Positions 45,623 through 55,241 of a DNA stretch of 64,000 nucleotides are shown piece by piece. Within the stretch, counting starts at the first letter, position 1. Each line of letters begins with the position of its first letter. Both the position numbers and the translations under genes were made by a program. The DNA is from Clostridiaceae bacterium (GTDB taxonomy: Bacteria > Bacillota > Clostridia > Acetivibrionales > Acetivibrionaceae), in the NCBI GenBank assembly GCA_012519925.1, contig JAAYPF010000116.1:1-64000 (forward strand), written 5' to 3'. A model generated the notes under the pieces. The model was not told the DNA's origin. It did not search any database and worked only from the letters and a program-made list of their open reading frames with translations.

Positions 45623-45775
45623 CAAAAAGACACCTTTACTTTTTAATTTATATAATTTAATATAAATTAAAGTATATATGTTACAATATCTAAACATATA
45701 CTTAGTCAATATTTAATTTATTCCCCAACATTCTTTAGCTTTAATATGTGGGAATTAGAATAGGTAGGTTAAAAA

Positions 45776-46321
45776 ATGTCACCAAGGAAAATAGTCCCAA
45801 ACAAATTCGAACAATTTTTGCAAAACAGAAATAGTTTAATTGAGCAGTATTCAAAAGGGGACCTCTCAAAAGATGAGTTTATTGAGGCAAACTATAGATG
45901 CATTAATTCCTTAGATATTAAGCCCTTCCGTAGAATAGACAATGTAAAGAAAGCTTTATACAATTATCAATATTACAATGTACTTGCTAAATATTACCAA
46001 AAGAGAGCCCATGATCTTAATAAAAAAAATAGTTCGAGAGAAGATTTTCTTGAACAATCAAACTACTACTATTCCAAAAAAGATACTGTTACATTAAAAC
46101 TCTTGGATTTAATTGATTTCATAGGCGTTGAAGCCTATTTTGTAAAAGTCAAATCTCCAACACTAAAAAAAAGACTTTTCGAAATTGTATTGTCGGAGTA
46201 CGATAATATAATTCTGCATTCTGTAAATGAATGTATATTAAACAGACTTAGAGAGGAAAAGGTCTTTATAGATGAGGTAAGAAAATCTTTAGTAGACAGC
46301 TATATAAATCAAAAATACTAA
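45776..46321 (+). CDS. Small uncharacterised clostridial protein (possibly DUF6648)
   Basis: A 181-aa soluble, strongly charged, mostly helical protein. Features are FEQFLQNRNSLIEQYSKGDLS (residues 12-32), a Tyr/Asn-rich stretch (YNYQYYNVLAKYYQKRA, about 62-78) and a C-terminal helix ending in INQKY. It resembles a family I associate with DUF6648, without certainty. The ATG is preceded by TAGGTAGG. No partner gene is adjacent. Confidence 0.6.
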   Translation: MSPRKIVPNKFEQFLQNRNSLIEQYSKGDLSKDEFIEANYRCINSLDIKPFRRIDNVKKALYNYQYYNVLAKYYQKRAHDLNKKNSSREDFLEQSNYYYSKKDTVTLKLLDLIDFIGVEAYFVKVKSPTLKKRLFEIVLSEYDNIILHSVNECILNRLREEKVFIDEVRKSLVDSYINQKY

Positions 46322-46412
46322 CTTTTACTACAGTTTCTAATTAGGTAGGTTACTAAGTAAGTTAATAATATCGAAAAACCCATTTATTCTCGTATTTTAA
46401 TTGTAACTAATG

Positions 46413-48101
46413 TTAATTAATATCAGACACTTCTAAAATAAAAAAAGTGACATCATCCTTTAAAGCATATTTTCCTGTAAACTCAAATAAACTTCTGCAA
46501 ATCGACTTATTAATATCTTTACAGCTTTTATTACTATTAGTTTTTAACAAATCTATAAGCCTCTCCTTGCTGTAAAAATCCCCTTCAGTATTCCTTGCCT
46601 CAATTAACCCATCAGTATAGAAAAACACTTTATCTTTTGGATCGAGCACTAAAACATTATCTTTGTACTCCCCGTCATAATACTCTGCGAATTTACAGAT
46701 AGGAAAACCGGTTATGTTAATTTCTTCAACTATTCCGCTTTCTTTTATAACTAAAGGTTCTACATTGTGCCCTGCGGACGAATATATTAGTTCCCTTTTT
46801 TTTACATTATACAATCCATATATCATTACAATATAAACTTCCTCACTAAAGTTTGTCTTATTAAAAGATTTATATATGCTGTTTAGAACTTCTGAAGGAT
46901 TAATTGTACCTGACTGGGCATCAATAAGTGTTCTAACTGTCTGGTTTACAAATACTGTTAACATTGCCGCTGGTACACCATGCCCTGACACATCACCGAT
47001 AAACAAGGCAACATTTTCTTCATCACGCTTGAAAACACTATAAAAGTCGCCACTAACCATATCCGCTGCAAAATATCTACTGTCAAATATCACCTCCTTA
47101 TATTTGGGCAACCTTGAAGGATACATTGCCTTTTGGATATCCTTTGCATATCGTAAATCTTCCATCAACTGCTCATTTAGTTTTCTAAGTTCTTGGGTTC
47201 TCTTTTGCACAATCAAGTCTAGGTTGTCAGCATAACTCTTTATCTTGTATTTAGCTTCATAGAGTTCAATATATGGTCTTCTTATATTAGTTATAAAAAT
47301 CACTCTAAAAATCACAAAAAATGCTAAAAACTTATAAATATGACCTAAATAATTATATATATCATAAACACTTGAGTATTGCGTAAATGCCATCTCGCTG
47401 TATATACTCAATACCATTGAAAAAGCTGAAACCAGTTCGAGAGTCTCTTTCTTCAAAAAATATCTGTGAACAAATTTAACTCCACTGATAAAAAACAAGA
47501 AAATAATAACTAACTCAGAATTCTTTTTAAACTCTGTAAGACCTGTTCCTTCCTCATACATAGTTGGAAAAATATCAGGAAACCAAGTAACCGCTATCAA
47601 AATAGCTATACTTACACAAAACGGAACAATAAGGAAAACATTCTTATTAATCTTCTTAGTTGTTTTCCCGATATAACCAGCAAATATAAAACCTGTCGAA
47701 AAAATGAATCTAGAAATAATCCAAAATATTGTAGCTCTGTTAGCAGTGGTGTTTGCAATAAAAAAATCTGGCATTCCCTTATAACTTAATGTGTGAAAGG
47801 CATCAACAAGAGCAACTGTAAGAAAAACACTTCCAAGATAAATAGATTTGAATCTGGCTGTCTGATCATAGGAATAATACGCCACCAAAAAAACCGATAC
47901 AGATACAAGTATACTTGCAAATTCAAATAAATTATGCCATGTAAGATAGGTTGCCACTCCCATGATTTTAGCAAATTCAACCTCTAAATAATATACCATA
48001 TAAAAAGGTATAAGAGGCAAGATGCATAATATAGCAAATATAACAATTACATTGTAAGTATAGTTACTAAAGGTCTTTCTGCTAAGTTTATTAAGCCTCA
48101 T
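46413..48101 (-). CDS. MASE3-type membrane sensor with SpoIIE/PP2C phosphatase domain
   Basis: A 562-aa protein. The N-terminal region has about eight TM helices (residues 18-275) with the MASE3-like signature ATYLTWHNLFEFASILVSVS and DAFHTLSYKGMPDFF. A coiled-coil linker follows (YADNLDLIVQKRTQELRKLNEQL, about 292-314), then a SpoIIE-family Ser phosphatase (GDFYSV, FIGDVSGHGVPAAML about 370-384, FYTDGLIEARN, DDVTFF). It probably dephosphorylates a STAS-domain antagonist in response to a membrane signal. No STAS or anti-sigma gene is adjacent. It is not the ten-TM sporulation SpoIIE. Confidence 0.88.
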   Translation of the reverse strand: MRLNKLSRKTFSNYTYNVIVIFAILCILPLIPFYMVYYLEVEFAKIMGVATYLTWHNLFEFASILVSVSVFLVAYYSYDQTARFKSIYLGSVFLTVALVDAFHTLSYKGMPDFFIANTTANRATIFWIISRFIFSTGFIFAGYIGKTTKKINKNVFLIVPFCVSIAILIAVTWFPDIFPTMYEEGTGLTEFKKNSELVIIFLFFISGVKFVHRYFLKKETLELVSAFSMVLSIYSEMAFTQYSSVYDIYNYLGHIYKFLAFFVIFRVIFITNIRRPYIELYEAKYKIKSYADNLDLIVQKRTQELRKLNEQLMEDLRYAKDIQKAMYPSRLPKYKEVIFDSRYFAADMVSGDFYSVFKRDEENVALFIGDVSGHGVPAAMLTVFVNQTVRTLIDAQSGTINPSEVLNSIYKSFNKTNFSEEVYIVMIYGLYNVKKRELIYSSAGHNVEPLVIKESGIVEEINITGFPICKFAEYYDGEYKDNVLVLDPKDKVFFYTDGLIEARNTEGDFYSKERLIDLLKTNSNKSCKDINKSICRSLFEFTGKYALKDDVTFFILEVSDIN

Positions 48102-48218
48102 AAATGCACCACATTCAAATTCATATATTTTCTATTCTTTTGAATCCCATTTTACCATTTATAAAAAGACTAAGCAAACAAAATATCTTATATTTTAAAT
48201 AATAAAAAACATACTGCA

Positions 48219-48258
48219 TAAAAAACCGCAGTTTTACTCAATTAGTAAAACTGCGGTT
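48219..48258 (-). terminator. Terminator of lonA
   Basis: A perfect 14-bp hairpin (AACCGCAGTTTTAC with GTAAAACTGCGGTT) with a run of T on the minus strand side, about 27 bp after the lonA stop. Confidence 0.9.
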
Positions 48259-48284
48259 GAAGAACTATATTTCGAAAATTATAA

Positions 48285-50720
48285 TTACTGTTCAATTATA
48301 GTCTGGGTTTCTTCATGGATTTGAGAAGAGTTTTTGACAACATCAAGCTTCTCATCGCCCTGAACCTTCTTTAAACTTCTCAACTTAGTTTTTGCAAGAG
48401 CTGTATTTAGTACAGTATCCATTTCCTCAGCTATAACGAATTTTATTTTTTTCCTTACAACTTCTGGTATATCCTCAAGATCCTTTTTATTCTCAACAGG
48501 AATTATTACAGTGTCAATTCCTGCTCTGTGTGCTGCAAGTACCTTTTCCTTGAGACCACCTATAGGAAGAACACGACCTCTCAAAGTAATTTCTCCAGTC
48601 ATAGCCACATTTCTCTTTACAGGAATTCCAGTCAAGGCAGATACCATAGCAGTCGCAAGTGTTATACCTGCAGAAGGTCCATCCTTTGGAATTGCACCCT
48701 CCGGCACATGTATATGAATATCATATTTACTATAGAACTCTTTTTCAATCATATATTGTTCTGCCTTCGAACGGATAAAACTCATAGCCGCCCTTGCAGA
48801 TTCCTTCATAACATCTCCAAGTTGACCTGTTAGTTCCAATTTACCGCTACCATCCATTAGATTTACTTCTATAGATAGAGTATCTCCTCCAACAGGAGTC
48901 CATGCTAGACCTGTCGCTATACCTATTTCATCCTTTTCATTGGCTTTTTCGTATCTAAATTTCTTAGTTCCTAAAAGCTTTTCCAAATTTGCTGAAGTAA
49001 CCTTAAAGGATTGTCGTTTTGAAGAGACAAGTTTTTTTGCCACCTTTCTACATACTGTAGCAATCTGCCTTTCTAGATTTCTTACCCCTGCTTCTCTCGT
49101 GTAGCAGTTTATAATATCTCTAACAACCTGCTCATCTATTTTCACACTTCCTTTTTTAAGTCCATGCTCTTCAATCTGTTTTGGGAAAAGATATCTAGTT
49201 GCTATATTAACTTTTTCTTCTTCTGTATAACTTGTAAGAGTTATAACCTCCATCCTGTCTAAAAGCGGTCTAGGAATAGTATCAAGACTATTCGCCGTAG
49301 TAAGAAACAATACATCAGACAGGTCAAAGGGAAGCTCTATATAGTGATCTCTGAAAGCAAAGTTTTGCTCACCATCTAACACTTCAAGCATGGCTGAAGC
49401 CGGGTCACCCCTGAAATCATTACTCATTTTATCTATTTCATCTAGTAGAATAAGCGGATTTTTTGAATCAGCTTGCTTTAAAGCTGAAATAATCCTTCCC
49501 GGCATTGCTCCAACATAAGTTCTTCGGTGTCCTCTTATTTCTGCCTCATCTCTCACTCCACCAAGAGACATTCTGACATAATTTCTATTTAAAGCACGAG
49601 CAATTGATTTTGCTATTGAAGTCTTACCTACTCCAGGAGGTCCTACTAAGCACAGTATTGGTCCCTTTAAGTCGTTTTTTAGTTTTCTTATGGCAAGATA
49701 CTCAATAATTCTTTCTTTCACCTTCTCAAGTCCATAATGGTCCTCGTCTAAAATTGCCTCCGCTCTTTCTAAATCTATTATCTCCTCAGTCTTCTTGTTC
49801 CACGGAATATCAAATATCCAGTCTAAATAGTTCCTGATTACCGACCCTTCGGCTGAACCTGAAGGCATCTTTAATAACCTGTCCAATTCTTTGAGCACCT
49901 TTTTTTCTATCTCTTCACTAAAATTGCCTTCTTTAAGTTTTCTCTTGTACTCCTCTACTTCACCAGTTATACCCTCTTTATCTCCTAACTCAGTCTGTAT
50001 AGCCTTTAATTGCTCTCTAAGATAATATTCCTTCTGCATCTTGTCCATCTGTTTTCTGACTTTAATATTAATGTCCTTTTCAATCTGCATAATGTCTATT
50101 TCTTTAACTAATATCTCTAAAAGTTTTTGTAGACGTACTTTAGGTTGGAACTCATCAAGTATTTCCTGTTTATGTTCAACCTTTAATGACAGATTTGAAG
50201 TTATAATATCCGAAAGCTGATCCGAGTCATCAATACTCATAACAGATAAAACTGTCTCAGGTGAAATCTTGTTATTGTACTTAGAATACTCTTCAAAAGT
50301 AGATACTACTCTTCTCTTAAGAGCTTCTACCTCTATCATACTTTCATCATCATCAACATATATTTTTTCAACCACTTCAGCCATAAAGAACGGTTCTGTC
50401 TGAGTAAAGTCAGATATTTCGGCCCTGCTTATTCCTTCAACCAATACTCTTATGGTATCACCAGGAAGCTTTAACAACTGCTTAACCTTAGATATTGTTC
50501 CAATTCTGTAAACATCGTCAGCATTTGGTGAATCATTTTTTGCATCTCTTTGGGTAACAAGAAAAATAAGCTGATTGTTTATCATAGCTTCTTCTAAAGC
50601 CTTTATCGACTTCACTCTGCCCACATCAAAATGAAGTATCATATAAGGAAATACTGTAAGACCTCTTAGAGGCAGCAAAGGTAATTCCTGTTTCTTTACA
50701 ACCTTTCTTGCTTCAGACAT
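48285..50720 (-). CDS. lon: ATP-dependent endopeptidase Lon
   Basis: An 811-aa AAA+ protease for damaged and regulatory proteins. N-terminal substrate domain (about residues 10-205), coiled coil, Walker [10 protein letters not shown] (about 359-367), Walker B LLDEID, sensor and lid, then the Ser-Lys peptidase domain: catalytic Ser in PKDGPSAGI (about 682) and Lys in [10 protein letters not shown] (about 725). The ATG has AGGGGA upstream. Monocistronic with a likely promoter 300 bp upstream. Confidence 0.95.
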   Translation of the reverse strand: MSEARKVVKKQELPLLPLRGLTVFPYMILHFDVGRVKSIKALEEAMINNQLIFLVTQRDAKNDSPNADDVYRIGTISKVKQLLKLPGDTIRVLVEGISRAEISDFTQTEPFFMAEVVEKIYVDDDESMIEVEALKRRVVSTFEEYSKYNNKISPETVLSVMSIDDSDQLSDIITSNLSLKVEHKQEILDEFQPKVRLQKLLEILVKEIDIMQIEKDINIKVRKQMDKMQKEYYLREQLKAIQTELGDKEGITGEVEEYKRKLKEGNFSEEIEKKVLKELDRLLKMPSGSAEGSVIRNYLDWIFDIPWNKKTEEIIDLERAEAILDEDHYGLEKVKERIIEYLAIRKLKNDLKGPILCLVGPPGVGKTSIAKSIARALNRNYVRMSLGGVRDEAEIRGHRRTYVGAMPGRIISALKQADSKNPLILLDEIDKMSNDFRGDPASAMLEVLDGEQNFAFRDHYIELPFDLSDVLFLTTANSLDTIPRPLLDRMEVITLTSYTEEEKVNIATRYLFPKQIEEHGLKKGSVKIDEQVVRDIINCYTREAGVRNLERQIATVCRKVAKKLVSSKRQSFKVTSANLEKLLGTKKFRYEKANEKDEIGIATGLAWTPVGGDTLSIEVNLMDGSGKLELTGQLGDVMKESARAAMSFIRSKAEQYMIEKEFYSKYDIHIHVPEGAIPKDGPSAGITLATAMVSALTGIPVKRNVAMTGEITLRGRVLPIGGLKEKVLAAHRAGIDTVIIPVENKKDLEDIPEVVRKKIKFVIAEEMDTVLNTALAKTKLRSLKKVQGDEKLDVVKNSSQIHEETQTIIEQ

Positions 50721-51026
50721 TTAACCATCCCCTTACCCTAAATTTATAAAAACTTTTTGTTTCAATTCCATACACCACTACATTTTTACACACATTACAA
50801 ACTCAGTAATAAAATACTTTATGTCGAAAAACAATTCTAATATTTGCCTCATCAGAATTTACAACTTTGATTGCAGTTCCTGCTGCGACATTTTTCTAAC
50901 TTTTCCACATCTTAGTACAAATCACTTGACACATTTTGTTTTTTAATGTTGCTACTTATTTATACCCAAAGAAGTGCATTCAAAACTTTAACATGTGCCT
51001 GACATTACAAGAAACGAATCTTCACT

Positions 51027-51055
51027 ATTATAACCTCTAAACTTTTCAATTTCAA
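51027..51055 (-). promoter_or_regulatory. Probable promoter of lonA
   Basis: TTGAAA (51055-51050) and TATAAT (51032-51027) separated by 17 bp on the minus strand. It would give a leader of about 300 nt before lonA. No CIRCE or CtsR-like operator was recognised. Confidence 0.55.
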
Positions 51056-51257
51056 TGATTTTATATGGAATTAAAGGGAACTACTGCTTGACAGCAATAA
51101 ATTTTATCCAAAAAACGAATTGCCACTAGTTGGATGAAAATTATTATTTCACAATTATTATATAATACATTGAAAAAATCATAAATAGGTCTAATTACCT
51201 CTTTTTTATGTTAACATAAAAATCCCAGGCTTTTTTGGAAAAAAATAACGCAACCCG

Positions 51258-51286
51258 TTGAACGAATATAATTATTTATGTATAAT
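51258..51286 (+). promoter_or_regulatory. Promoter of argJ
   Basis: TTGAAC (51258-51263), 17-bp spacer, TATAAT (51281-51286), 39 bp before the argJ ATG. The spacer GAATATAATTATTTATG has some ARG-box character, which would fit ArgR/AhrC repression, but this is inference. Confidence 0.75.
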
Positions 51287-51324
51287 ACAACTTGATAAAT
51301 CTAAATTAAATTGGAGTGATAAAA

Positions 51325-52530
51325 ATGATAAATGTAATAGATGGCGGAGTAACTGCACCAAAAGGCTTTAAAGCAGCAGGTGTTCCCTGCGGATTAAAAA
51401 ATAATGGTAAAAAGGATTTTGCTGTGGTGTGTTCTAATGATATAGCGGTTGCTTCAGGTGTTTTTACTACTAATGCAGTAAAAGGTCATTCCCTTCAGTT
51501 GACCATGAATCACATTAAAAGCGGATATGCCCAATCGGTTATAATAAACAGTGGTAATGCTAACGCATGTATAGGAGAACAAGGATATAAAGATGCCTTA
51601 GAAATGGCTCAGCTTACTGCTCAACTCCTTCAATGTGATGTAGAAAATGTACTTATCGGCTCTACTGGAGTAATTGGTATACCTCTAAATATGCCAAATA
51701 TCCGTGCTGGCATAAGAACTTCCATAGCAGCCTTATCTACCGAAGGAGGACATGATGCCTCTGAGGCTATTATGACAACAGACCTTGTCTCTAAAGAAAT
51801 TGCCGTGGACTTTGAAATCCAAGGTGAAAGAGTAAGAATCGGGGGCATGGCAAAAGGTTCAGGAATGATACATCCTAATATGGCTACAATGATCGGGGTA
51901 ATAACTACCGATGTAAATATCTCAAGTGGTCTTTTAGATAAAGCACTCAAAGAAGTAGTAGGACATACGTTTAACAGAGTATCGGTTGACGGAGACACAA
52001 GCGTCTGTGATATGGTAGTTATATTAGCCAACGGTGAAGCAGACAATGCAGGAATTCTAAAAGAAGATAACGAATACAAAACCTTTAAATCTGCCTTAGA
52101 ATATGTTTGCAAACATCTTTCGAGAATGATTGCAAAAGACGGAGAAGGAGCTACTAAGCTTATTGAGGTCACTGTTGATGGTGCCATAGACTCCGACGAC
52201 GCTTATAAGGTTGTAAGTGCAGTTGCAAAATCACCCTTGGTAAAAACAGCAATTTTTGGTGAAGATGCCAACTGGGGACGTATTATAACCGCAGTAGGCT
52301 ATTCAGGTGCTGATTTTGATCCAAATCTTATAGATATACATATTGGAGATTTAATGGTATGTCGAAACGGTGTTGCCCTTAAATTTGATGAAGATAAAGC
52401 AAAACAGATATTAAAAGAAAATGAAGTTAAGATTAAAATAAACTTGAAAAAAGGTATTTCAAGCGACAGAATATGGACTTGCGACTTCTCCTATGATTAT
52501 GTAAAAATAAACGGCAGCTATAGATCTTAA
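51325..52530 (+). CDS. argJ: Bifunctional glutamate N-acetyltransferase / ornithine acetyltransferase
   Basis: Recycles the acetyl group between ornithine and glutamate in arginine synthesis. The 401-aa precursor self-cleaves before the Thr in GMIHPNMATMIGVIT (about residues 177-191), giving alpha and beta chains. VINSGNANACIG (about 72-83), STGVIG (about 113-118) and SVDGDTSVCDM (about 224-234) are conserved. The ATG at 51325 has GGAG 8 nt upstream; a GTG three codons earlier overlaps that site. It stands alone here, without argC/argB. Confidence 0.95.
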   Translation: MINVIDGGVTAPKGFKAAGVPCGLKNNGKKDFAVVCSNDIAVASGVFTTNAVKGHSLQLTMNHIKSGYAQSVIINSGNANACIGEQGYKDALEMAQLTAQLLQCDVENVLIGSTGVIGIPLNMPNIRAGIRTSIAALSTEGGHDASEAIMTTDLVSKEIAVDFEIQGERVRIGGMAKGSGMIHPNMATMIGVITTDVNISSGLLDKALKEVVGHTFNRVSVDGDTSVCDMVVILANGEADNAGILKEDNEYKTFKSALEYVCKHLSRMIAKDGEGATKLIEVTVDGAIDSDDAYKVVSAVAKSPLVKTAIFGEDANWGRIITAVGYSGADFDPNLIDIHIGDLMVCRNGVALKFDEDKAKQILKENEVKIKINLKKGISSDRIWTCDFSYDYVKINGSYRS

Positions 52531-52550
52531 ATGACTATTTATTTATCTTA

Positions 52551-52701
52551 GGTGTTTAAAAATAGTCCTTAATCAACATAGATAGTTCTAACCAAATAAT
52601 AAAGTAATAAAGCTTCAAACATAGGAACATTATTTTGCAAAGCAAAAATGTAAATCAGCTATTTTTGAGTGCCTAGCGGCCAGTTACTTTTTGGAATTAC
52701 C
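52551..52701. repeat. Repeat A, copy 7 (inverted)
   Basis: An element of about 151 bp beginning 20 bp after argJ. It starts GGTGTTTAAAAATAG. The far end in reverse reads GGTAATTCCAAAAAGTAACTGG, and inside lies CATAGGAACATTATTTTGC, the reverse of the copy 2 core. The left flank is TTA but the right flank has changed. The remainder of the 445-bp spacer before cheW shows nothing else that I can support. Confidence 0.75.
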
Positions 52702-52975
52702 GTGAATTAAATAAACTTTTCATTGCCCATTAACAAATTAATTGATATAATAGTGTTAAGGGCAATTTTATTTCCCTTTTTGTTTTCAAAAGACATCATA
52801 AGCAAATCCTAATAAGCCTGTTTCGGAAATTTATATTGAATTTTCTCAAAAATTATGTAAAACTATTTAGCATTTCCTTTTTTTATAATAGCTTTCTTAT
52901 TACTTATATTATACCTAACAATACTTATTTGTTTATAATTAGTACCAACATCAACAATACTATGGAGGGATTTGT

Positions 52976-53431
52976 ATGGCTTCACAATATGTTGTATTTA
53001 AGTTGGATGATGAACGCTTTGCAGTAGAAATCGAACGAGTTTTAGAAATAATTCACACGCAATCGGTATTTAAGGTTCCTAATTCTCCCCCTTATATTGA
53101 CGGATTAATTAATTTAAGAGGAAAAGTTTACACCTTGTTTAACCTTAGGAAAAAGTTTGAACTTCCGTCTAATGAGGCTAATACAAAAGAATCGAAAGTG
53201 CTAATTGTAAATATTGATTCTAATTATATCGGTATGTCTGTTGATGCTGTAAATGAAATCATTCAAATTGAAGATAGCTCAATAGAAGAAACACCCCCTA
53301 CTCTTGCTAGCAATGCTAAGAATTATATAAAAGGTGTAGCAAAGGTAAACGAAAACCTTGTTCTTTTACTGAATCTAGAAGCACTAATTGAATCATCATC
53401 TGACATAATTACATCCCTTAGTGTAAAGTAA
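52976..53431 (+). CDS. cheW: CheW-like coupling protein
   Basis: A 151-aa CheW-domain protein that couples chemoreceptors to CheA, or a stand-alone CheW-fold scaffold. It covers the domain end to end: YVVFKLDDERFAVEIERVLEII (residues 5-26), PPYIDGLINLRGKVYTLFNLRKKF (about 38-61), NYIGMSVDAVNEII and GVAKVNENLVLLLNLEALI. The ATG has GGAGG upstream. No cheA or receptor gene is adjacent. It converges on the amidase-domain gene with only 15 bp between. Confidence 0.9.
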   Translation: MASQYVVFKLDDERFAVEIERVLEIIHTQSVFKVPNSPPYIDGLINLRGKVYTLFNLRKKFELPSNEANTKESKVLIVNIDSNYIGMSVDAVNEIIQIEDSSIEETPPTLASNAKNYIKGVAKVNENLVLLLNLEALIESSSDIITSLSVK

Positions 53432-53446
53432 AAGAAAATTTAACTA

Positions 53447-53953
53447 CTATTTCCTTACACCACAAATATGCAAAAATCTTATATCTGACCATATATAGTT
53501 AGTAAGAGGATAGTCAATCCTATCAACTGAGTGAGTAGTTATAAGTATGTTTTCTAAGCTAGAGCCAGTCTTTATAACAACAAGAGAATGATTAAAATTT
53601 GGCTTTCCGTCAAAAGATAGCTGTATTATGTCGCCTGGCATTATATCATTTACATCTGTTTCTTCTGCAAAGGGACCATTTTCTTTGTTGCTAGTTAAAA
53701 AGTTATAAAGGTAGTTGACTCCAGTCCATGAAGCTGTTCTTTTTTGCGAATTTATATAGTACCATCCATATATCGGAGTGTAGTTCATCACTGCTCCCCC
53801 AGCAAAAATTGCTTGTGATGCAAAATTAGTACAATCACCGCCAAGCTTATCAAAATTATAATACTGAGGATTGCGTCTAAGGGCCCATTCAATAGCATAC
53901 TGAACAGCTTTTTCCCTATTATATTTATCAATTTTTGATTTTCTCACCTGCAT
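53447..53953 (-). CDS. Putative amidase-domain protein (Amidase_6, NlpC/P60-like)
   Basis: A 168-aa protein of the putative cysteine amidase family (Amidase_6). The catalytic Cys is in GGDCTNFASQAIFAGG (about residues 38-53) and the His probably in FNHSLVVIK (about 119-127), with MPGDIIQLSFDGK before it. There is no signal peptide, so it may act inside the cell or in the mother cell or spore. The frame runs to a GTG at 53974; the ATG at 53953 has GGGGAG 13 nt upstream, so the exact start is unsure. Confidence 0.78.
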   Translation of the reverse strand: MQVRKSKIDKYNREKAVQYAIEWALRRNPQYYNFDKLGGDCTNFASQAIFAGGAVMNYTPIYGWYYINSQKRTASWTGVNYLYNFLTSNKENGPFAEETDVNDIMPGDIIQLSFDGKPNFNHSLVVIKTGSSLENILITTHSVDRIDYPLTNYIWSDIRFLHICGVRK

Positions 53954-54120
53954 AACTTTACCATTACTCCCCACTTAGCAACTTGTCGGTTTGTTTAAAT
54001 GTTGCTTTTCTTTATACTATGCAGCAAATTATTAAATAGTTAATAATTACTCTAGAATAATAATTATTCTCTCTATATTTTTTATCCATTTTTGGCATAT
54101 TGTTGCACAAGTGAAATATA
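53954..54120. other. Spacer without a gene
   Basis: AT-rich divergent spacer between the amidase-domain gene and the zinc-ribbon promoter. I see no ORF, repeat or RNA structure. Confidence 0.5.
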
Positions 54121-54150
54121 TTGATTTATTTATTATGATTATGATATAAT
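54121..54150 (+). promoter_or_regulatory. Promoter of the zinc-ribbon gene
   Basis: TTGATT (54121-54126) and TATAAT (54145-54150), 18-bp spacer, with TG one base before the -10 (extended -10). It gives a leader of about 100 nt before the ATG. Confidence 0.6.
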
Positions 54151-54258
54151 TAAATTAGTATCGAGATTTAATATATTTAGACTCATTGTTCTCCTTAATA
54201 GGTTGGAAGAATATGTCTAGAATAGGTTAAATCCAAATTATTAAGGAGGATTATAAAT

Positions 54259-54447
54259 ATGCCCGACAAGACTCTTACATGCAAGGATTGTAATTCTGAG
54301 TTTGTATTTACTGAAGGTGAACAAGCATTTTATCAGGAAAAAGGATTCCAAAACGAACCCCAAAGATGTCCCTCATGCAGACAGGCAAAAAAGCAACAAA
54401 GAAGGAACTTTGGTGGAGGTAACAGAGATTTTAACAGCAAGTGGTAA
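54259..54447 (+). CDS. Small zinc-ribbon protein
   Basis: A 62-aa protein with two CxxC knuckles: LTCKDC (Cys 8 and 11) and RCPSC (about Cys 37 and 40), separated by FVFTEGEQAFYQEKGF. It matches the probable zinc-ribbon family found in many anaerobes; function unknown. A basic, Gly/Asn-rich tail (KKQQRRNFGGGNRDF) could contact RNA or DNA. It has a strong AAGGAGG site and its own promoter and terminator, suggesting high expression. Confidence 0.85.
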   Translation: MPDKTLTCKDCNSEFVFTEGEQAFYQEKGFQNEPQRCPSCRQAKKQQRRNFGGGNRDFNSKW

Positions 54448-54448
54448 G

Positions 54449-54476
54449 TAAAAGGGGCATTTAGCCCCTTTTTTAT
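54449..54476 (+). terminator. Terminator of the zinc-ribbon gene
   Basis: An AAAGGGGC/GCCCCTTT hairpin with loop ATTTA and the tail TTTTTTATT, a few bases after the stop. A repeat B unit begins directly behind it. Confidence 0.9.
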
Positions 54477-54607
54477 TACGCTTCTTTCGAACGAAGTGAA
54501 AGAAACAAAAACGAAGGAGCTCGATGCCCCGTAGTCTTTTATTACGCTCCTTTCGAATGAAGCGAAAGGAGCAAAAACGAAGGGGCTCGATGCCCTAGAG
54601 TTTTTTT
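54477..54607 (+). repeat. Repeat B, two tandem copies behind the zinc-ribbon terminator
   Basis: Two units (about 54477-54542 and 54543-54607), each starting TTACGCTYCTTTCGAAYGAAG and then carrying AAAAACGAAGG..GCTCGATGCCC and a T-rich end. Orientation is that of the zinc-ribbon transcript. The last T-run runs into the stop codon of the convergent DUF948-like gene. Confidence 0.85.
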
Positions 54608-54992
54608 ATTTCTTTTTGCCACCTTGAAAAAAAGAAATGACCACTTTCATTACTTCTCCTGCTATGCTTAGAACATCAAATAAACTTTCTGTACTTTCAG
54701 AAACTGTTGTAACTGTCTCACATATGTAATCTTCAACAGCCTCAACTGTTTGCTCTGCTTTACTTATTCCATCTTTCAAACTTGTTGAAATATCATTAAT
54801 ATTATTTACCACTTCAGGCAATGCGTCTGCGGTCTTATTAATATTATTGGTATTATCTGATACGAGCTTGTCTATACGTTTGACAAACTTAATAATACTA
54901 ATTAGTGCAATAATTAACAAAACGAAAACTACTGCACCTAAAGAATACATAAGAAAGTCAGCAATTTCCCTTATACTAACAAGTCTATCCAT
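54606..54992 (-). CDS. DUF948-like membrane-anchored protein
   Basis: A 128-aa bitopic protein: TM helix at about residues 14-36 (MYSLGAVVFVLLIIALISII), then a long helical region with methyl-accepting or phasin-like spacing (DALPEVVNNINDISTSLKDG, KAEQTVEAVEDYI) and a basic end GGKKK. It resembles DUF948 proteins. The ATG has GGGGGTG upstream. Its stop codon is reached by the terminal T-run of the repeat B tandem. A YtxH-type gene lies upstream across a repeat A copy; in other Firmicutes DUF948 and YtxH genes are often neighbours. Confidence 0.75.
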   Translation of the reverse strand: MDRLVSIREIADFLMYSLGAVVFVLLIIALISIIKFVKRIDKLVSDNTNNINKTADALPEVVNNINDISTSLKDGISKAEQTVEAVEDYICETVTTVSESTESLFDVLSIAGEVMKVVISFFQGGKKK

Positions 54993-55069
54993 TTTTCACC
55001 CCCGCAATGTGACCTAAAAAATACAAGATAAAGAAAAAAACAAATCGCTCAATTTGTTTTTTTCAATAA

Positions 55070-55222
55070 GGTGGTTCCAAAAAATAACTGGTCAATTACC
55101 CTTTAAAAATATAATATATACACTTTTGCTTAACAAAATAATATTCTTCAGTCTGAAGGCTTTTAGCTTCCATGATAGGCTTCATGACTTAATCATTATA
55201 CAGGTTATCTTTTGAAATGACC
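55070..55222. repeat. Repeat A, copy 8 (full length)
   Basis: A 153-bp element flanked by TAA on both sides. It begins GGTGGTTCCAAAAAATAACTGG and ends TTTTGAAATGACC; the core CTTAACAAAATAATATTCTTC corresponds to that of copy 2. It lies between the YtxH and DUF948-like genes, ending 19 bp from the YtxH stop. Confidence 0.85.
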
Positions 55223-55241
55223 TAATTAAACTATATTGCAA

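Noticed and set aside
51067-51120. TTGACA at 51089 on the plus strand as an argJ promoter
   Set aside because: No -10 hexamer at the right distance; the TTGAAC-TATAAT pair nearer to argJ is better.
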